This document shows positions 8,647 to 18,246 of a stretch of 64,000 nt of DNA, in pieces. Below the pieces are notes generated by a model, which had not been told where the DNA came from, ran no database searches, and was given only the letters and a program-made list of their open reading frames with translations. Every line of letters begins with the position of its first letter. Within the stretch, counting starts at the first letter, position 1. The stretch is from Nitrosomonas sp. (lineage in GTDB: Bacteria; Pseudomonadota; Gammaproteobacteria; Burkholderiales; Nitrosomonadaceae): assembly GCA_016710135.1 (NCBI GenBank), contig JADJLM010000002.1:558001-622000 (forward strand), read 5' to 3'. Made by a program: the position numbers and the translations under genes.

Positions 8647-11037
8647 ATGAGATTTTCAGAAAATTGGCTGCGAAGCCTTGTTAATCCTCCTTTCTCTAGA
8701 GATCAGTTAATACATGAGCTTACCATGGCAGGTGTTGAAGTAGAGTGCGTGGACGAGGTCGCACCTGCATTTGACAATGTAGTCGTTGCTGAAGTTATTT
8801 CAATTCAAAAGCACCCTGATGCAGACCGGCTAACAATTTGTAAAGTTGATGCTGGATTAGCGGATGATACATTACTTCAAATTGTTTGTGGCGCGCCAAA
8901 TGTATCTGAGGGCATCAAGGTTCCGTGCGCATTGGTGGGTGCGTCCCTGCCCAGTGGATTAGTGATTAAACAAAGTAAATTGAGAGGCATTGAGTCGTTT
9001 GGGATGCTGTGTTCTGCACAGGAGTTAGGGTTTGGCGAGAAAAAAGAGGGGCTGCTATCTTTACCCGCTGATGCTCCTGTAGGGATGAATTTTCGCGATT
9101 ACTATCAGTTAGATGATCATATTTTTTCACTTAAATTAACGCCTAATCGTGCAGACTGTCTGAGCGTGAATGGTATTGCACGAGAAGTAGCGGCTATCTC
9201 CGATACATCCTTGCATATTCCTGAATATGATTTGGTCAATGACTACTGTAAAGATCGTTTAACGGTTAATGTGACGGAATCTGAGGCATGCCCATTATAC
9301 TGTGGTCGTATTATTCGAAATATTACGATAGAGACTCCTACTCCTTTATGGATGATACATCGGCTAGAACGAAGTGGTATTCGTACTATCAATATCGTAG
9401 TTGATATCCTTAATTATGTGATGTTGGAAATGGGGCAACCGATGCATGGTTTTGATTTGTCAAAAATTTCAAATCAATTATCAGGAAAAATAATTGTTCG
9501 CTTTGCCCAACCCAATGAATCTCTCAAGCTTATTAATGGTGAGAATCTTGAATTGCAGTCAGACATGTTGGTCATTGCTGACATTAATCGACCAGTTGCA
9601 TTGGCTGGGATAATGGGTGGATTGGAAACAAGTATTCAGAGTGGAACTATGGATGTGTTTCTAGAAAGCGCCTATTTTTCTCCCCATGTAATCAGTGGGA
9701 AATCATTTAAATTAGGTTTTAATACCGATTCAGCATACCGTTTCGAGCGTGGAGTTGATTTTGCGTCAACCCGGAAAGCCTTGGAAAGAGCAACTCAATT
9801 AATTCTAGAATTAATAAATGGTGCAGCAGCTGGCCCGATAACAGAAGTTGAGGGACCATTACCCCAAAGAAACCCTGTTTTGGTGCGCCTTTCAAAGTTA
9901 CAACAAATCCTGGGAATCGATCTAAGTCGCAGTCAGGTTGCTAGTATTTTAGAGCGATTGAGATTTAACTTTAGTGAAGATAATAAGGGTATTTTTCATA
10001 TATCGCCTCCATCTTATCGATTTGATTTAGCAATTGAGGTGGATTTCATCGAAGAAATCGCTCGTATATATGGGTATGATCGTATCCCGGTTAATCTGCC
10101 AAAGACTACAGTGACAATGCTTCCTGAATCAGAATTAGGAATGATCTCGCCATCTTGGCTTAGGAATATTCTGGCTTTGCGTGATTACCAGGAAGTTATT
10201 AATTATGCATTTGTGGACCCCCAATGGGAGCTGGATTTTTCTAAGAGCTGCGCCCCTATTACGTTAAAGAATCCAATTGCCAGTCAAATGAGTGTCATGC
10301 GGACTACATTGATAGGAGGGCTAGTTGCCAACTTGCAATTCAATATTAGTCGTAAGCAATCTAGGGTAAGGTTATTTGAAATTGGATGCTGTTTTCTACG
10401 AGATATAGGAGATAGCTATCAACAAATCGAAAAAGTTGCTGGAATTTGCTATGGAGACGCATTTGAAGAACAGTGGGGAGTGGCATCGAGGAATATCGAT
10501 TATTTTGATATTAAAATGGATATCGAATCCTTGTGCTTACCTCAACAGGTAACTTTTAGTGAGTGCGAGCATCATGCGTTCCATTCTGGAAAATCAGCGC
10601 AGATTATTATAGATAATCGCGTGGTAGGATGGGTGGGAGAGCTGCATCCGCGATTACAAGCGCAATATGATATACCTCGACCAGTAATCCTATTTGAGCT
10701 AAGTTTGGATTCTTTGATTAGAAAACATTTATCAAGTGCGAAAGTTCTTTCTAAATTTCCACCTGTTTATCGTGATATCGCGATTGTTATCTCTGAGCAT
10801 GTGACTAATGATCAATTACTTAAAATAATGAAAGATGAGCAGATTCATATTGTTAAAGAAATTTATCTTTTTGATTATTACAGTGGAAAATCGCTAGAGA
10901 AAGGTAAAAAAAGTTATGCATATCGGATTTTATTGCAAGATAATGAGAAAACTTTAACTGATCAAGAAATAGAAGCTGCAATTTTGAAACTAATCAGTGT
11001 GCTGCAAGCTAAATATGATGCAAAGCTCAGGGTGTAA
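8647..11037 (+). CDS. pheT: Phenylalanyl-tRNA synthetase beta subunit
   Basis: The beta subunit carries tRNA-binding and editing functions. The 796-residue product contains the EMAP-like OB fold near residues 40-150 (HPDADRLTICKVD), the B3/B4 editing region, the B5 domain and the C-terminal anticodon-binding FDX domain (about residues 700-796, KFPPVYRDIAIVI). It is complete and uninterrupted, unlike its partner pheS. Start ATG at 8647 has only a weak upstream purine stretch, which suits translational coupling to pheS. Confidence 0.97.
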   Translation: MRFSENWLRSLVNPPFSRDQLIHELTMAGVEVECVDEVAPAFDNVVVAEVISIQKHPDADRLTICKVDAGLADDTLLQIVCGAPNVSEGIKVPCALVGASLPSGLVIKQSKLRGIESFGMLCSAQELGFGEKKEGLLSLPADAPVGMNFRDYYQLDDHIFSLKLTPNRADCLSVNGIAREVAAISDTSLHIPEYDLVNDYCKDRLTVNVTESEACPLYCGRIIRNITIETPTPLWMIHRLERSGIRTINIVVDILNYVMLEMGQPMHGFDLSKISNQLSGKIIVRFAQPNESLKLINGENLELQSDMLVIADINRPVALAGIMGGLETSIQSGTMDVFLESAYFSPHVISGKSFKLGFNTDSAYRFERGVDFASTRKALERATQLILELINGAAAGPITEVEGPLPQRNPVLVRLSKLQQILGIDLSRSQVASILERLRFNFSEDNKGIFHISPPSYRFDLAIEVDFIEEIARIYGYDRIPVNLPKTTVTMLPESELGMISPSWLRNILALRDYQEVINYAFVDPQWELDFSKSCAPITLKNPIASQMSVMRTTLIGGLVANLQFNISRKQSRVRLFEIGCCFLRDIGDSYQQIEKVAGICYGDAFEEQWGVASRNIDYFDIKMDIESLCLPQQVTFSECEHHAFHSGKSAQIIIDNRVVGWVGELHPRLQAQYDIPRPVILFELSLDSLIRKHLSSAKVLSKFPPVYRDIAIVISEHVTNDQLLKIMKDEQIHIVKEIYLFDYYSGKSLEKGKKSYAYRILLQDNEKTLTDQEIEAAILKLISVLQAKYDAKLRV

Positions 11038-11167
11038 TTTTGTTGCTTACAAGAGTCAAATCTAATAGCAATAGGCAGTCTCTGAAGCGTTTTTTTCTAA
11101 AAACCCAACTTTGGGTAATACTGGATGTAGGTTTTGTATTCGTGTAGTTTAATTTAATGAGGGAGAT

Positions 11168-11482
11168 ATGGCATTAACGAAGGCTGAATTAACTGATTTG
11201 TTGTTTGAAAGTGTGGGGCTTAATAAACGTGAGGCAAAAGAAGTTGTTGAATCTTTCTATGAAGAATTAAGTCTTGCCCTTCAGAAAGGAGAAGGGGTTA
11301 AGTTGTCAGGGTTTGGTAATTTTCAATTGCGTACCAAGCCGTGCAGACCAGGTAGGAATCCAAAAACTGGTGAAGAGATTCCAATTTCAGCAAGACGGGT
11401 GGTTACTTTTCACGCGAGTCAAAAATTAAAATCAATGGTAGAGTTCAACTTTCAAGGAAAAAATGGAGCGAGACAGTCGTAG
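11168..11482 (+). CDS. ihfA: Integration host factor alpha subunit
   Basis: One half of the IHF heterodimer, which bends DNA sharply in transcription, recombination and replication. The 104 residues show the HU/IHF fold: N-terminal helices (MALTKAELTDLLFESVGLNKREAKEVV broken by the usual turn) and the beta-arm with GRNPKTGEEIPI, whose proline intercalates in DNA. GAGGGAGAT lies just upstream of ATG 11168. Position after pheT is conserved in proteobacteria. The last 20 bp overlap the start of the MerR-type gene, so the two are likely co-translated. Confidence 0.95.
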   Translation: MALTKAELTDLLFESVGLNKREAKEVVESFYEELSLALQKGEGVKLSGFGNFQLRTKPCRPGRNPKTGEEIPISARRVVTFHASQKLKSMVEFNFQGKNGARQS

Positions 11483-11843
11483 TTATCCTCCTATCCCTGC
11501 TAAACGTTATTTCACAATTGGTGAAGTGAGTGAATTGTGTGATGTTAAGCCCCATGTTCTGCGGTATTGGGAGCAAGAGTTTATCCAACTAAGATCAATT
11601 AGAAGACGTGGAAATAGACGTTACTATCAACATCATGAAGTGTTGCTAATTCGCCGCATTCATGAACTATTATATAGACAAGGTTTTTCTATTAGTGGGG
11701 CAAGAACGCGTTTGTCAAGCGGTGGTGATTTTGAATCGGGTAGGATTGAAAATCTACCTCAAATGATGTCAGCATGTTCGAATGAAGAACTGTTGTATAT
11801 TCGCAAAGAAATTAAAGCAGTAATTTCTTTATTGCGTTCTTAA
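11463..11843 (+). CDS. MerR family transcriptional regulator
   Basis: DNA-binding regulator of 126 residues with an N-terminal winged helix-turn-helix (about residues 13-82): YFTIGEVSELCDVKPHVLRY, a WEQEF segment, a RRGNRRYY wing and an RRIHELLY helix. This is the small MerR-like protein typically encoded after ihfA in beta- and gammaproteobacteria; no effector-binding cysteines are visible. ATG 11463 lies within the ihfA coding end (20-bp overlap). The target is unknown. Confidence 0.88.
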   Translation: MERDSRSYPPIPAKRYFTIGEVSELCDVKPHVLRYWEQEFIQLRSIRRRGNRRYYQHHEVLLIRRIHELLYRQGFSISGARTRLSSGGDFESGRIENLPQMMSACSNEELLYIRKEIKAVISLLRS

Positions 11844-11878
11844 GCGATATTCGATCGCTAATCTAAAACTTTGTTTGC

Positions 11879-11884
11879 TATAAT
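11879..11884 (+). promoter_or_regulatory. -10 element for tRNA-Pro
   Basis: A perfect TATAAT lies 8 bp before the mature tRNA 5' end. No good -35 hexamer is seen at the usual distance, and a short GACG follows the -10 region. Confidence 0.5.
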
Positions 11885-11892
11885 CTAAAGGA

Positions 11893-11970
<78 letters not shown>

Positions 11971-12011
11971 GGCGTTTTATAATATTATTATCATAATGAA
12001 TTAAATCTCAA

Positions 12012-12761
12012 ATGCGCATATTGCTTAGTATCGATGATGGATACTCTGAACCCGGTCTTGCGCATATTGCCAATGCTCTTTCGACAATTGCGGAAATCGT
12101 AGTTGTTGCACCTGAAAGAGATCGAAGTGGCTCAAGTAATTCTTTAACACTTGATCGGCCACTGAAATTGCATAAATCACCGAATGGTTTTTATTTTGTG
12201 AATGGTACGCCAACTGACTGCGTCCATCTGGCTGTAACTGGAATGCTCGATTATTTACCGGATATGATAGTTTCGGGGATTAATGATGGCGCAAATATGG
12301 GTGATGATACAATTTACTCTGGAACAGTTGCAGCAGCGACAGAAGGGTTCTTGTTTGGTATACCTTCCATCGCTGTGTCATTAGTAAATCAATCAGAGAG
12401 TAATTTTGCTACAGCTGCTCAGGTTGCTTTAGAAATGGTTAAACGGTTTGTGGAAAGAAAAATCCATGTGCCCATTTTATTAAATATCAATGTGCCTGAT
12501 ATTCCAATGGATCAATTAGTAGGTATGGAGATTACCCGTTTGGGTCGTCGTCATAAAGCGGAGCCAGTTATTAAATCTACAAATCCGAGAGGGGAGACCA
12601 TTTATTGGGTAGGAGCGGCTGGTATTGCACAGGATGCGGGTATAGGTACTGATTTCTTTGCGGTAAAGAATAATAAAATATCAATTACTCCTTTGCAAAT
12701 TGACCTTACACGATATGATCAAATAGGCTATTTGAAAGATTGGTTAGATTTATCGGATTGA
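12012..12761 (+). CDS. surE: 5'-nucleotidase SurE
   Basis: Metal-dependent nucleoside monophosphate phosphatase linked to stress survival. The N-terminus has the DD metal pair (D8, D9 in LLSIDDGY), where the family usually has Asn before the pair and here has Ile. Later come PERDRSGSSNSLTL and the SGINDGANMGDD-YSGTVAAATEG signature. Length 249 is normal. Start ATG 12012 has a poor ribosome-binding site, but the conserved MRILLS start supports it. It is followed by pcm, the classical surE-pcm-nlpD order. Confidence 0.95.
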   Translation: MRILLSIDDGYSEPGLAHIANALSTIAEIVVVAPERDRSGSSNSLTLDRPLKLHKSPNGFYFVNGTPTDCVHLAVTGMLDYLPDMIVSGINDGANMGDDTIYSGTVAAATEGFLFGIPSIAVSLVNQSESNFATAAQVALEMVKRFVERKIHVPILLNINVPDIPMDQLVGMEITRLGRRHKAEPVIKSTNPRGETIYWVGAAGIAQDAGIGTDFFAVKNNKISITPLQIDLTRYDQIGYLKDWLDLSD

Positions 12762-12802
12762 ATGAGTTTTGTTGAAATAAATTGATTGAAAAGGGGTAGA
12801 GA

Positions 12803-13465
12803 GTGGATGCTCGTCATCATGGCATAGGCATGACTTCACAGCGTACTCGAGCGAGAATGGTTGAACGATTACGTGAGCAAGGTATTACAGATGAAATGGT
12901 ACTTGCAGTAATGAACACGATTCCTCGCCATCTTTTTGTAGAAGAAGCATTGGCATCAAGAGCTTATGAAGATGTTTCATTGCCTATTAATTTCGGACAA
13001 ACGATTTCGAGCCCATGGATTGTTGCTAGAATGACCGAGTTATTACGAGGAAGTCATAGTCTAAATAAAGTGCTTGAGATTGGAACTGGGTGCGGTTATC
13101 AAACGGCTGTATTAGCAAAGTTGGCAAAGGAAGTCTATTCATTAGAGCGTATAGGCCCGCTACTGACGAGAACTCGTATTCGATTGCGAGAATTAAGAAT
13201 AACCAATATTAGCCTTAAACATGCCGATGGATTGTTAGGCCTACCAGAGATGGGGCCTTTTGATGCAATTATTATGACAGCAGTAACGACTCAAATACCT
13301 GAATTATTATTAGAGCAATTAACGGTAGGGGGAAGGATGGTTTACCCAAAAGGTATTTCAAAACAATTCTTGTGCGTAATTGAGCATACGCCCCAAGGTT
13401 TTATTGAAACCATACTTGATGAAGTAAAATTTGTGCCAATTTTGTCTGGTGTTGTTAATAAATAG
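12803..13465 (+). CDS. pcm: Protein-L-isoaspartate O-methyltransferase
   Basis: Repairs isoaspartyl damage by S-adenosylmethionine-dependent methylation. Visible motifs are the N-terminal FGQTISSPWIVARMTELL segment and the SAM-binding LEIGTGCGYQTAVLA, followed by the acidic VYSLERI. GTG at 12803 is preceded by AAGGGG; an in-frame ATG at 12830 is a shorter alternative start. The 220-residue product matches the family. It lies between surE and the NlpD-type gene. Confidence 0.94.
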   Translation: MDARHHGIGMTSQRTRARMVERLREQGITDEMVLAVMNTIPRHLFVEEALASRAYEDVSLPINFGQTISSPWIVARMTELLRGSHSLNKVLEIGTGCGYQTAVLAKLAKEVYSLERIGPLLTRTRIRLRELRITNISLKHADGLLGLPEMGPFDAIIMTAVTTQIPELLLEQLTVGGRMVYPKGISKQFLCVIEHTPQGFIETILDEVKFVPILSGVVNK

Positions 13466-13491
13466 GTGATTGCAGTGGAGGATTATTTGGG

Positions 13492-14585
13492 ATGTTAGGT
13501 CAATTGATAAAGGAAAGAATTGTGTCTGGTGTTTCAATAAAAACGAAACATGGCTTAAATGTTAATCGATATATTTGGGGTACTGATGTTCATCAAGTTG
13601 CGTTACTGTTGCTGATGTGTTGGGTGGTAACCGGGTGTGTATCACCGCACACAGCGCCAATCGTTGAATCTCGGCAAAATCTAACACATACACCACCTCC
13701 TGAAGTAGCTAAATCAAGAATACAAAATAAGCAACTCTATGTTGTTCAGAGAGGAGATACTTTATATGGAATTGCGCTGAAACATGGGATTGATTATAAG
13801 GAGTTAGTCAATGGAATGGGATTGCTGACCCTAATACATTGAAAGTCGGTCAAGAAATTGACTTGCTAGTCCCTTCACGCCAAGCAAAAGTTGTTGAATC
13901 AGCACCAGAAGAAGGTCAATCTACTCAACCAACATTATTTGCGTTACCGCAATCAGCAACGCCAGCAGAGGTTAATTCAATCAAACCATTACAGACAGAA
14001 CCAATTAGTCCGCTTCCTGGCGCAATGGTTATTGCAGAACCTAAGAGCGTTAAGCTACCTTATTCTGAGCCAGCAGTAATTAAACCAGATATAGAGGCGA
14101 GTCAACCTGTTAAGAGTCAACCTGCTGCTATTTTGCCCCCCCCCAACAAAATAGAAAAACCAAGTGACTTAGAAAAACCTATAAAAGTTCAGCCAGAAGT
14201 TGCTCAATCCAAAAATGGTAACAACAGTATCAAGTGGAGTTGGCCAACGAATGGGAAAATTTTGAGCAAATATACTGAGAGAACAAAAGGGGTTAGTATT
14301 TCTGGGAATGCGGGTCAATCGGTATTGGCTTCGGCAGATGGAACAGTTGTCTATAGTGGAAATAGTCTACGTGGCTATGGAAATTTGATCATTGTTAAAC
14401 ACAATGATATTTATTTAAGTGCATACGGGCATAACAGCAAAATTTTGGTACGTGAAGGAGAAACCGTGTCGAAGGGGCAGAAAATAGCTGAAATGGGCAA
14501 TACAGATAGTGAAATGGTAAAACTTCATTTTGAGATTAGAGAACGAGGTAAGCCTGTCGACCCCCTCAAATTTTTGTCAAATTAG
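13492..14585 (+). CDS. nlpD: NlpD-type lipoprotein (LysM + LytM/M23 domain), one frameshift
   Basis: Envelope lipoprotein that normally activates cell-wall amidases at division. The N-terminal hydrophobic segment ends in a lipobox VTGC near residue 45. A LysM domain (YVVQRGDTLYGIALKHGID) follows, then a long proline-rich linker and a C-terminal M23-type domain (about residues 245-364) ending KLHFEIRERGKPVDPLKFL. The zinc ligands typical of active M23 peptidases look degenerate, as in NlpD and EnvC. One missing T near 13812 splits the LysM domain; repair gives 364 residues. GGAGGA at 13476-13481 sets the start. rpoS, often next to nlpD, is not seen here. Confidence 0.9.
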
Positions 14586-14644
14586 TTTTTTAAGTGACTA
14601 CAAAATTTAAAGCTAGTAGCGCGTTTTTCAAGAGCGTTAGTTAA

Positions 14645-15165
14645 CTAGGAATTATTTCTGAATGATATGGAAATATTGCTTCCTGCCAGAGCTTTAGTTT
14701 TTCTCTCATAGGAAATTGAAGCATTAGCTGGGCTTGTTGAAGGAAGTTTGATAAATTGCTTTGAGTTTCCTCTAATTGTGTTAGCAACATAGCGGTTAAA
14801 GCAATTTTCTGCTTTTCCCCCATTAAAACACACCTTGGAAATAAGTTGGTGTTGTTGAAAAAGTATTGGAGGTTATTCACAGTTTGTGAATTAGGTAGAA
14901 TATTTGAATCAAGGCTACCAACCCGCTTGCATGATTTTAGAACATCCCAGAGTGCGATATGAGCTGATTTAAGCATCTGAACCTTTATCTCATAGGATGA
15001 ATTTAACTCAAAATGAAGTAAATCAGCCATTATTTTCCAGAACACATTGTGTTTATGTGCATAATATTCTCCTGCTATAAGCGATCTATTCCCAGGTATG
15101 CTTCCTAAGATTAAAATCTTAGCATGAGGATCTGCGATGGGTTCAAAACTAAAAATGTAAGTCAT
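14645..15165 (-). CDS. DNA-deoxyinosine glycosylase (MUG/TDG-like), one frameshift
   Basis: Member of the uracil-DNA glycosylase superfamily, probably the hypoxanthine-DNA glycosylase subfamily. It begins FEPIADPHAKILILGSIPG followed by SLIAGEYYAHKHNVFW, the active-site region, and later has LWDVLKSCKRVGSLDSNI. A base is missing in the T run near 14825-14829; after repair the frame continues CFNGGKAEN...LPSTSPANASIS, the conserved C-terminal motif, to a stop at 14645 and 173 residues. ATG 15165 is preferred over the upstream TTG at 15183. It converges with nlpD and lies downstream of the polysaccharide genes. Confidence 0.82.
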
Positions 15166-15198
15166 TTTAAGTGAATACCCCAACAGATATCTTGTCGG

Positions 15199-17091
15199 CT
15201 AGTGCTCACTATTTTTGTCTGAGTATTCGGGTACCCATTTTGCTAAAGCGATTCGAACCTCAGTGTCAGATAATGCGGGCTGCTTGCTGAGCCACGTGAT
15301 GAATAAATTCAGCCATCGCTCGTCTACTGGATGAGATAACATAATTCGAAGTTTTTCATGCTGCGTTGGTAAGGTACTTTCGTTTTTCAGTTATCAATTC
15401 TTCATGGAGGTTCTCACCAGATCGTAAACCGGTATAAGTAATTTTAATTTCTTCTTCACTTAATCCAGATAATCGAATCATATCTTTGGCGAGATCAACG
15501 ATTCTGATTGGATCTCCCATGTCCATAACAAAAATTTCTCCTCCACCTTTTATGCCACCCATAGAACCTGCTTGAAGAACAAGCTGAGCTGCTTCTTGAA
15601 TCGACATGAAATACCGAGAAATATCAGGGTGAGTGACTGTAATAGGGCCTCCTTTCGCAATTTGCTCGCGAAACTTGGGTATTACGCTACCAGTACTACC
15701 TAAAACATTACCAAAACGTACAATGACAAAGCGAGTGTTAGGTTGGAAATCGGTATTAACTTGCTTATTCTCTTGAGGAGGGATTGATTGTTGTAATGCT
15801 TGACACACCATCTCAGCTAATCGTTTGCTTGCACCCATCACATTGGTCGGATTAACTGCTTTATCAGTTGATATGAGTACAAATTTAGTGATGTGATATT
15901 TGATCGCTAATTTAGCTAAAACATAGGTACCCAGAACGTTATTTTGTAATGCTTGCCAAGCATTTTCTTCTTCCATTAATGGAACATGCTTGTAGGCAGC
16001 GGCATGGAAAATTACAGTGGGTTGATATTGCGTGAAAAGTTGCTCTAGTCTCGACCCATCTTTGACATCTCCAATTACAAAAGCCATCGCAGTATCGGGA
16101 AATTTGCTACAAAATTCTTCTTGAATGGAGTAGAGTGCAAATTCATTCAACTCAAATAAAATCAGTTGCTTCGGTTTGAAGGTGATGATCTGCCTGCAGA
16201 GTTCTGACCCAATCGAACCACCTGCTCCTGTTATGAGTATTGTTTTATCAGATAAAAGGGCATGTAAGCCGTCAGTATCTAGGACAACAGGTTCACGACC
16301 GAGTAAATCATCGAGTTCGATATCCCGAATTTGTGAGACAGTCATTTTTCCACTGACCAGATCAGCATAGGACGGGATCGTCATTGCTTTTACGCCAATT
16401 TCCGAGCATATTTCCAGTGCTTGACGACGTTCATTAACCATGGCAGGCGGCATCGCAATGATGACATGTCTTACGCTCAATTTCTCAACCCAATAATCGA
16501 GTTTATTGATTTTTCCTAGAACCCGAATACCATGTAGTCTTGATCCCTGCTTTTTAGGACTGTCCCCATTAATCCTACAACTTGCCAATCTGGACTATGA
16601 GCAAGCTCCTTGACGAGGTTCACTGCCATGCTCCCAGTGCCCAGGATAATGACCGTGTTACGTTCAGAATTTTTAAAGCTATATAAGCGTTGTTCTTTCC
16701 AAGATCGATACAGTACTCGACTTCCCCCCATAATAAGCATCAATAGTAAAGGTGCAAGTACGATCACAGCGCGAGGAACAACACCGGGCAGCTTTAGCAT
16801 GAATAATACAAACGGGACTACAACTGCGCTTAACGTAACGGCCCAAAAGATACGCTTTAAATCAGGTATGCTGGCATAACGCCATATCCCTCGGTAGAGG
16901 CGAAACAAATAAAAAAATGAAGCTTGTAACGGAACGATCCACAACAAATTTTCAACGAGCGATGCTTGGAAATGCGAGGGGATTTCGAAGTTAAACCGAA
17001 ATAGGTAGGCTAGCCACCAAGCGATAATGATCGCCAAAAAATCATGAATGAACGCAATCAGAGGGCGTAATTGAAATTTACTCGCGACCAT
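15199..17091 (-). CDS. Membrane NDP-sugar 4,6-dehydratase (WbpM/FlaA1/CapD type), two frameshifts
   Basis: Enzyme of surface-polysaccharide precursor synthesis, probably a UDP-GlcNAc C4/C6 dehydratase. The N-terminus carries about four transmembrane helices (residues 10-120). Two Rossmann regions follow: a first one with LGTGSMA, and the catalytic one with GAGGSIGSELCRQI and STDKAVNPTNVMGASKR, where methionine replaces the usual tyrosine (SMK triad of long WbpM-type enzymes). Indels near 16564-16567 (missing G on the coding strand) and 15383-15387 (extra A) break the frame. After repair the protein ends LSDTEVRIALAKWVPEYS and has 630 residues. It starts 5 bp after the WecA-like gene. Confidence 0.88.
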
Positions 17092-17096
17092 TCTAT

Positions 17097-18086
17097 TTAA
17101 CGATTATGGTAAGATTCAAATCGATCAAAAGCATGCATTATAACTAAATAAATGGCTCCCCACATGCAACTTATCCAGCTTTGCTGAGCAAACTCAAGCT
17201 TTATAGAAAGTATGGCAGTCCCGCCAACGATTACCATCAACACATAGGCTAATAAAGCTGTATTGCGATGCCCCAGACCCTGTTTGATTAAGCGTTGATA
17301 GTAATGTTCGTTATGAGCTTGCCAAATTTTCTTGCCTCGAAGTAGGCGCTTGAAAAATGTCACTGTAGCATCTGCAATAAATGGTGAGAAGATTAGTAAT
17401 GGTAGCCATAATGACCATATATGATCATTCCAGCCCAGTAAACCTAGTGATGCGGCAAGAAATCCCAAAGAGACTGCACCGATATCACCCATAAATATTT
17501 TTGCAGGATAAAAATTGAATCGTAAAAAAGCTAATGCTGAAGCTGCAATTGAAAAATTGACGATGGCGAAATCGATATTCCCGGCTAGTATGGCTGCGAT
17601 TCCGTAGTAACTAAAGCCAATAACTGCCATTCCACCCGCAAGCCCATCTGATCCATCCATGAAGTTATATAAATTCGTTATCCAAATAATACCGAGACCT
17701 ACTGTAATTACGAATAGCCAGCTATGTGTATTCAAGAATAAGCTAACACTTAGTAGTAATGCCGCAATCGTATGAATCGATAATCTTGACCAGACAGGCA
17801 AGGGCTTAATATCATCAGCAAAAGATATTGCTGATACGAGGGTTAAGCCAATGAATATTGGCACTGAAAAAATATCAACAAAAAGTAGCCAAGTGATGAA
17901 GATGGATCCGATTAAACCCAATCCACCTGAACGAGGGATCGGTTCAGTATGTAAGGAGCGGTTGTTGGGTATATCGATTATATTGAGTGAGTTACCAAAC
18001 TTAATTAACCATAAGATGGTCAGATAAGCGATGAGAAAAGCAAGAATGGATGCAGTAAATAGTTGAAACGGAAGTCCCAAGATCAT
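17097..18086 (-). CDS. WecA/WbpL-type undecaprenyl-phosphate glycosyl-1-phosphate transferase
   Basis: Integral membrane enzyme of the MraY/WecA family that starts polysaccharide synthesis by moving a sugar phosphate onto undecaprenyl phosphate. The 329 residues form about ten or eleven hydrophobic helices. Signature loops are RSLHTEPIPRSGGLGL near the N-terminus, FMDGSDGLAGG, KIFMGDIGAVSLGF and HNEHYYQRL (the histidine motif in the cytoplasmic loop). It forms a two-gene unit with the downstream dehydratase, an arrangement typical of O-antigen initiation modules. The sugar substrate cannot be read from the sequence. Confidence 0.9.
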   Translation of the reverse strand: MILGLPFQLFTASILAFLIAYLTILWLIKFGNSLNIIDIPNNRSLHTEPIPRSGGLGLIGSIFITWLLFVDIFSVPIFIGLTLVSAISFADDIKPLPVWSRLSIHTIAALLLSVSLFLNTHSWLFVITVGLGIIWITNLYNFMDGSDGLAGGMAVIGFSYYGIAAILAGNIDFAIVNFSIAASALAFLRFNFYPAKIFMGDIGAVSLGFLAASLGLLGWNDHIWSLWLPLLIFSPFIADATVTFFKRLLRGKKIWQAHNEHYYQRLIKQGLGHRNTALLAYVLMVIVGGTAILSIKLEFAQQSWISCMWGAIYLVIMHAFDRFESYHNR

Positions 18087-18189
18087 GTGAGCGGGATTAT
18101 CCTAAAAATCAAAGGAAATGATTAAATCGAAAAAAGTGAACTGGTTTGAGCACAAATCTGAGCCAAAGTACTGTTAATTAATATAACAA

Positions 18190-18217
18190 GGCCATCTCCC
18201 ATTAGCGGGAAATGGCC
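18190..18217 (-). terminator. Hairpin downstream of the aminotransferase
   Basis: An 11-bp stem with one G-T wobble (18190-18200 and 18207-18217) and a 6-nt loop lies about 30 bp past the aminotransferase stop on the minus strand. The T tract after it is weak, so it may be only a partial terminator. Confidence 0.45.
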
Positions 18218-18246
18218 CGTGATTAATCGATCTTCTAATAGATGGT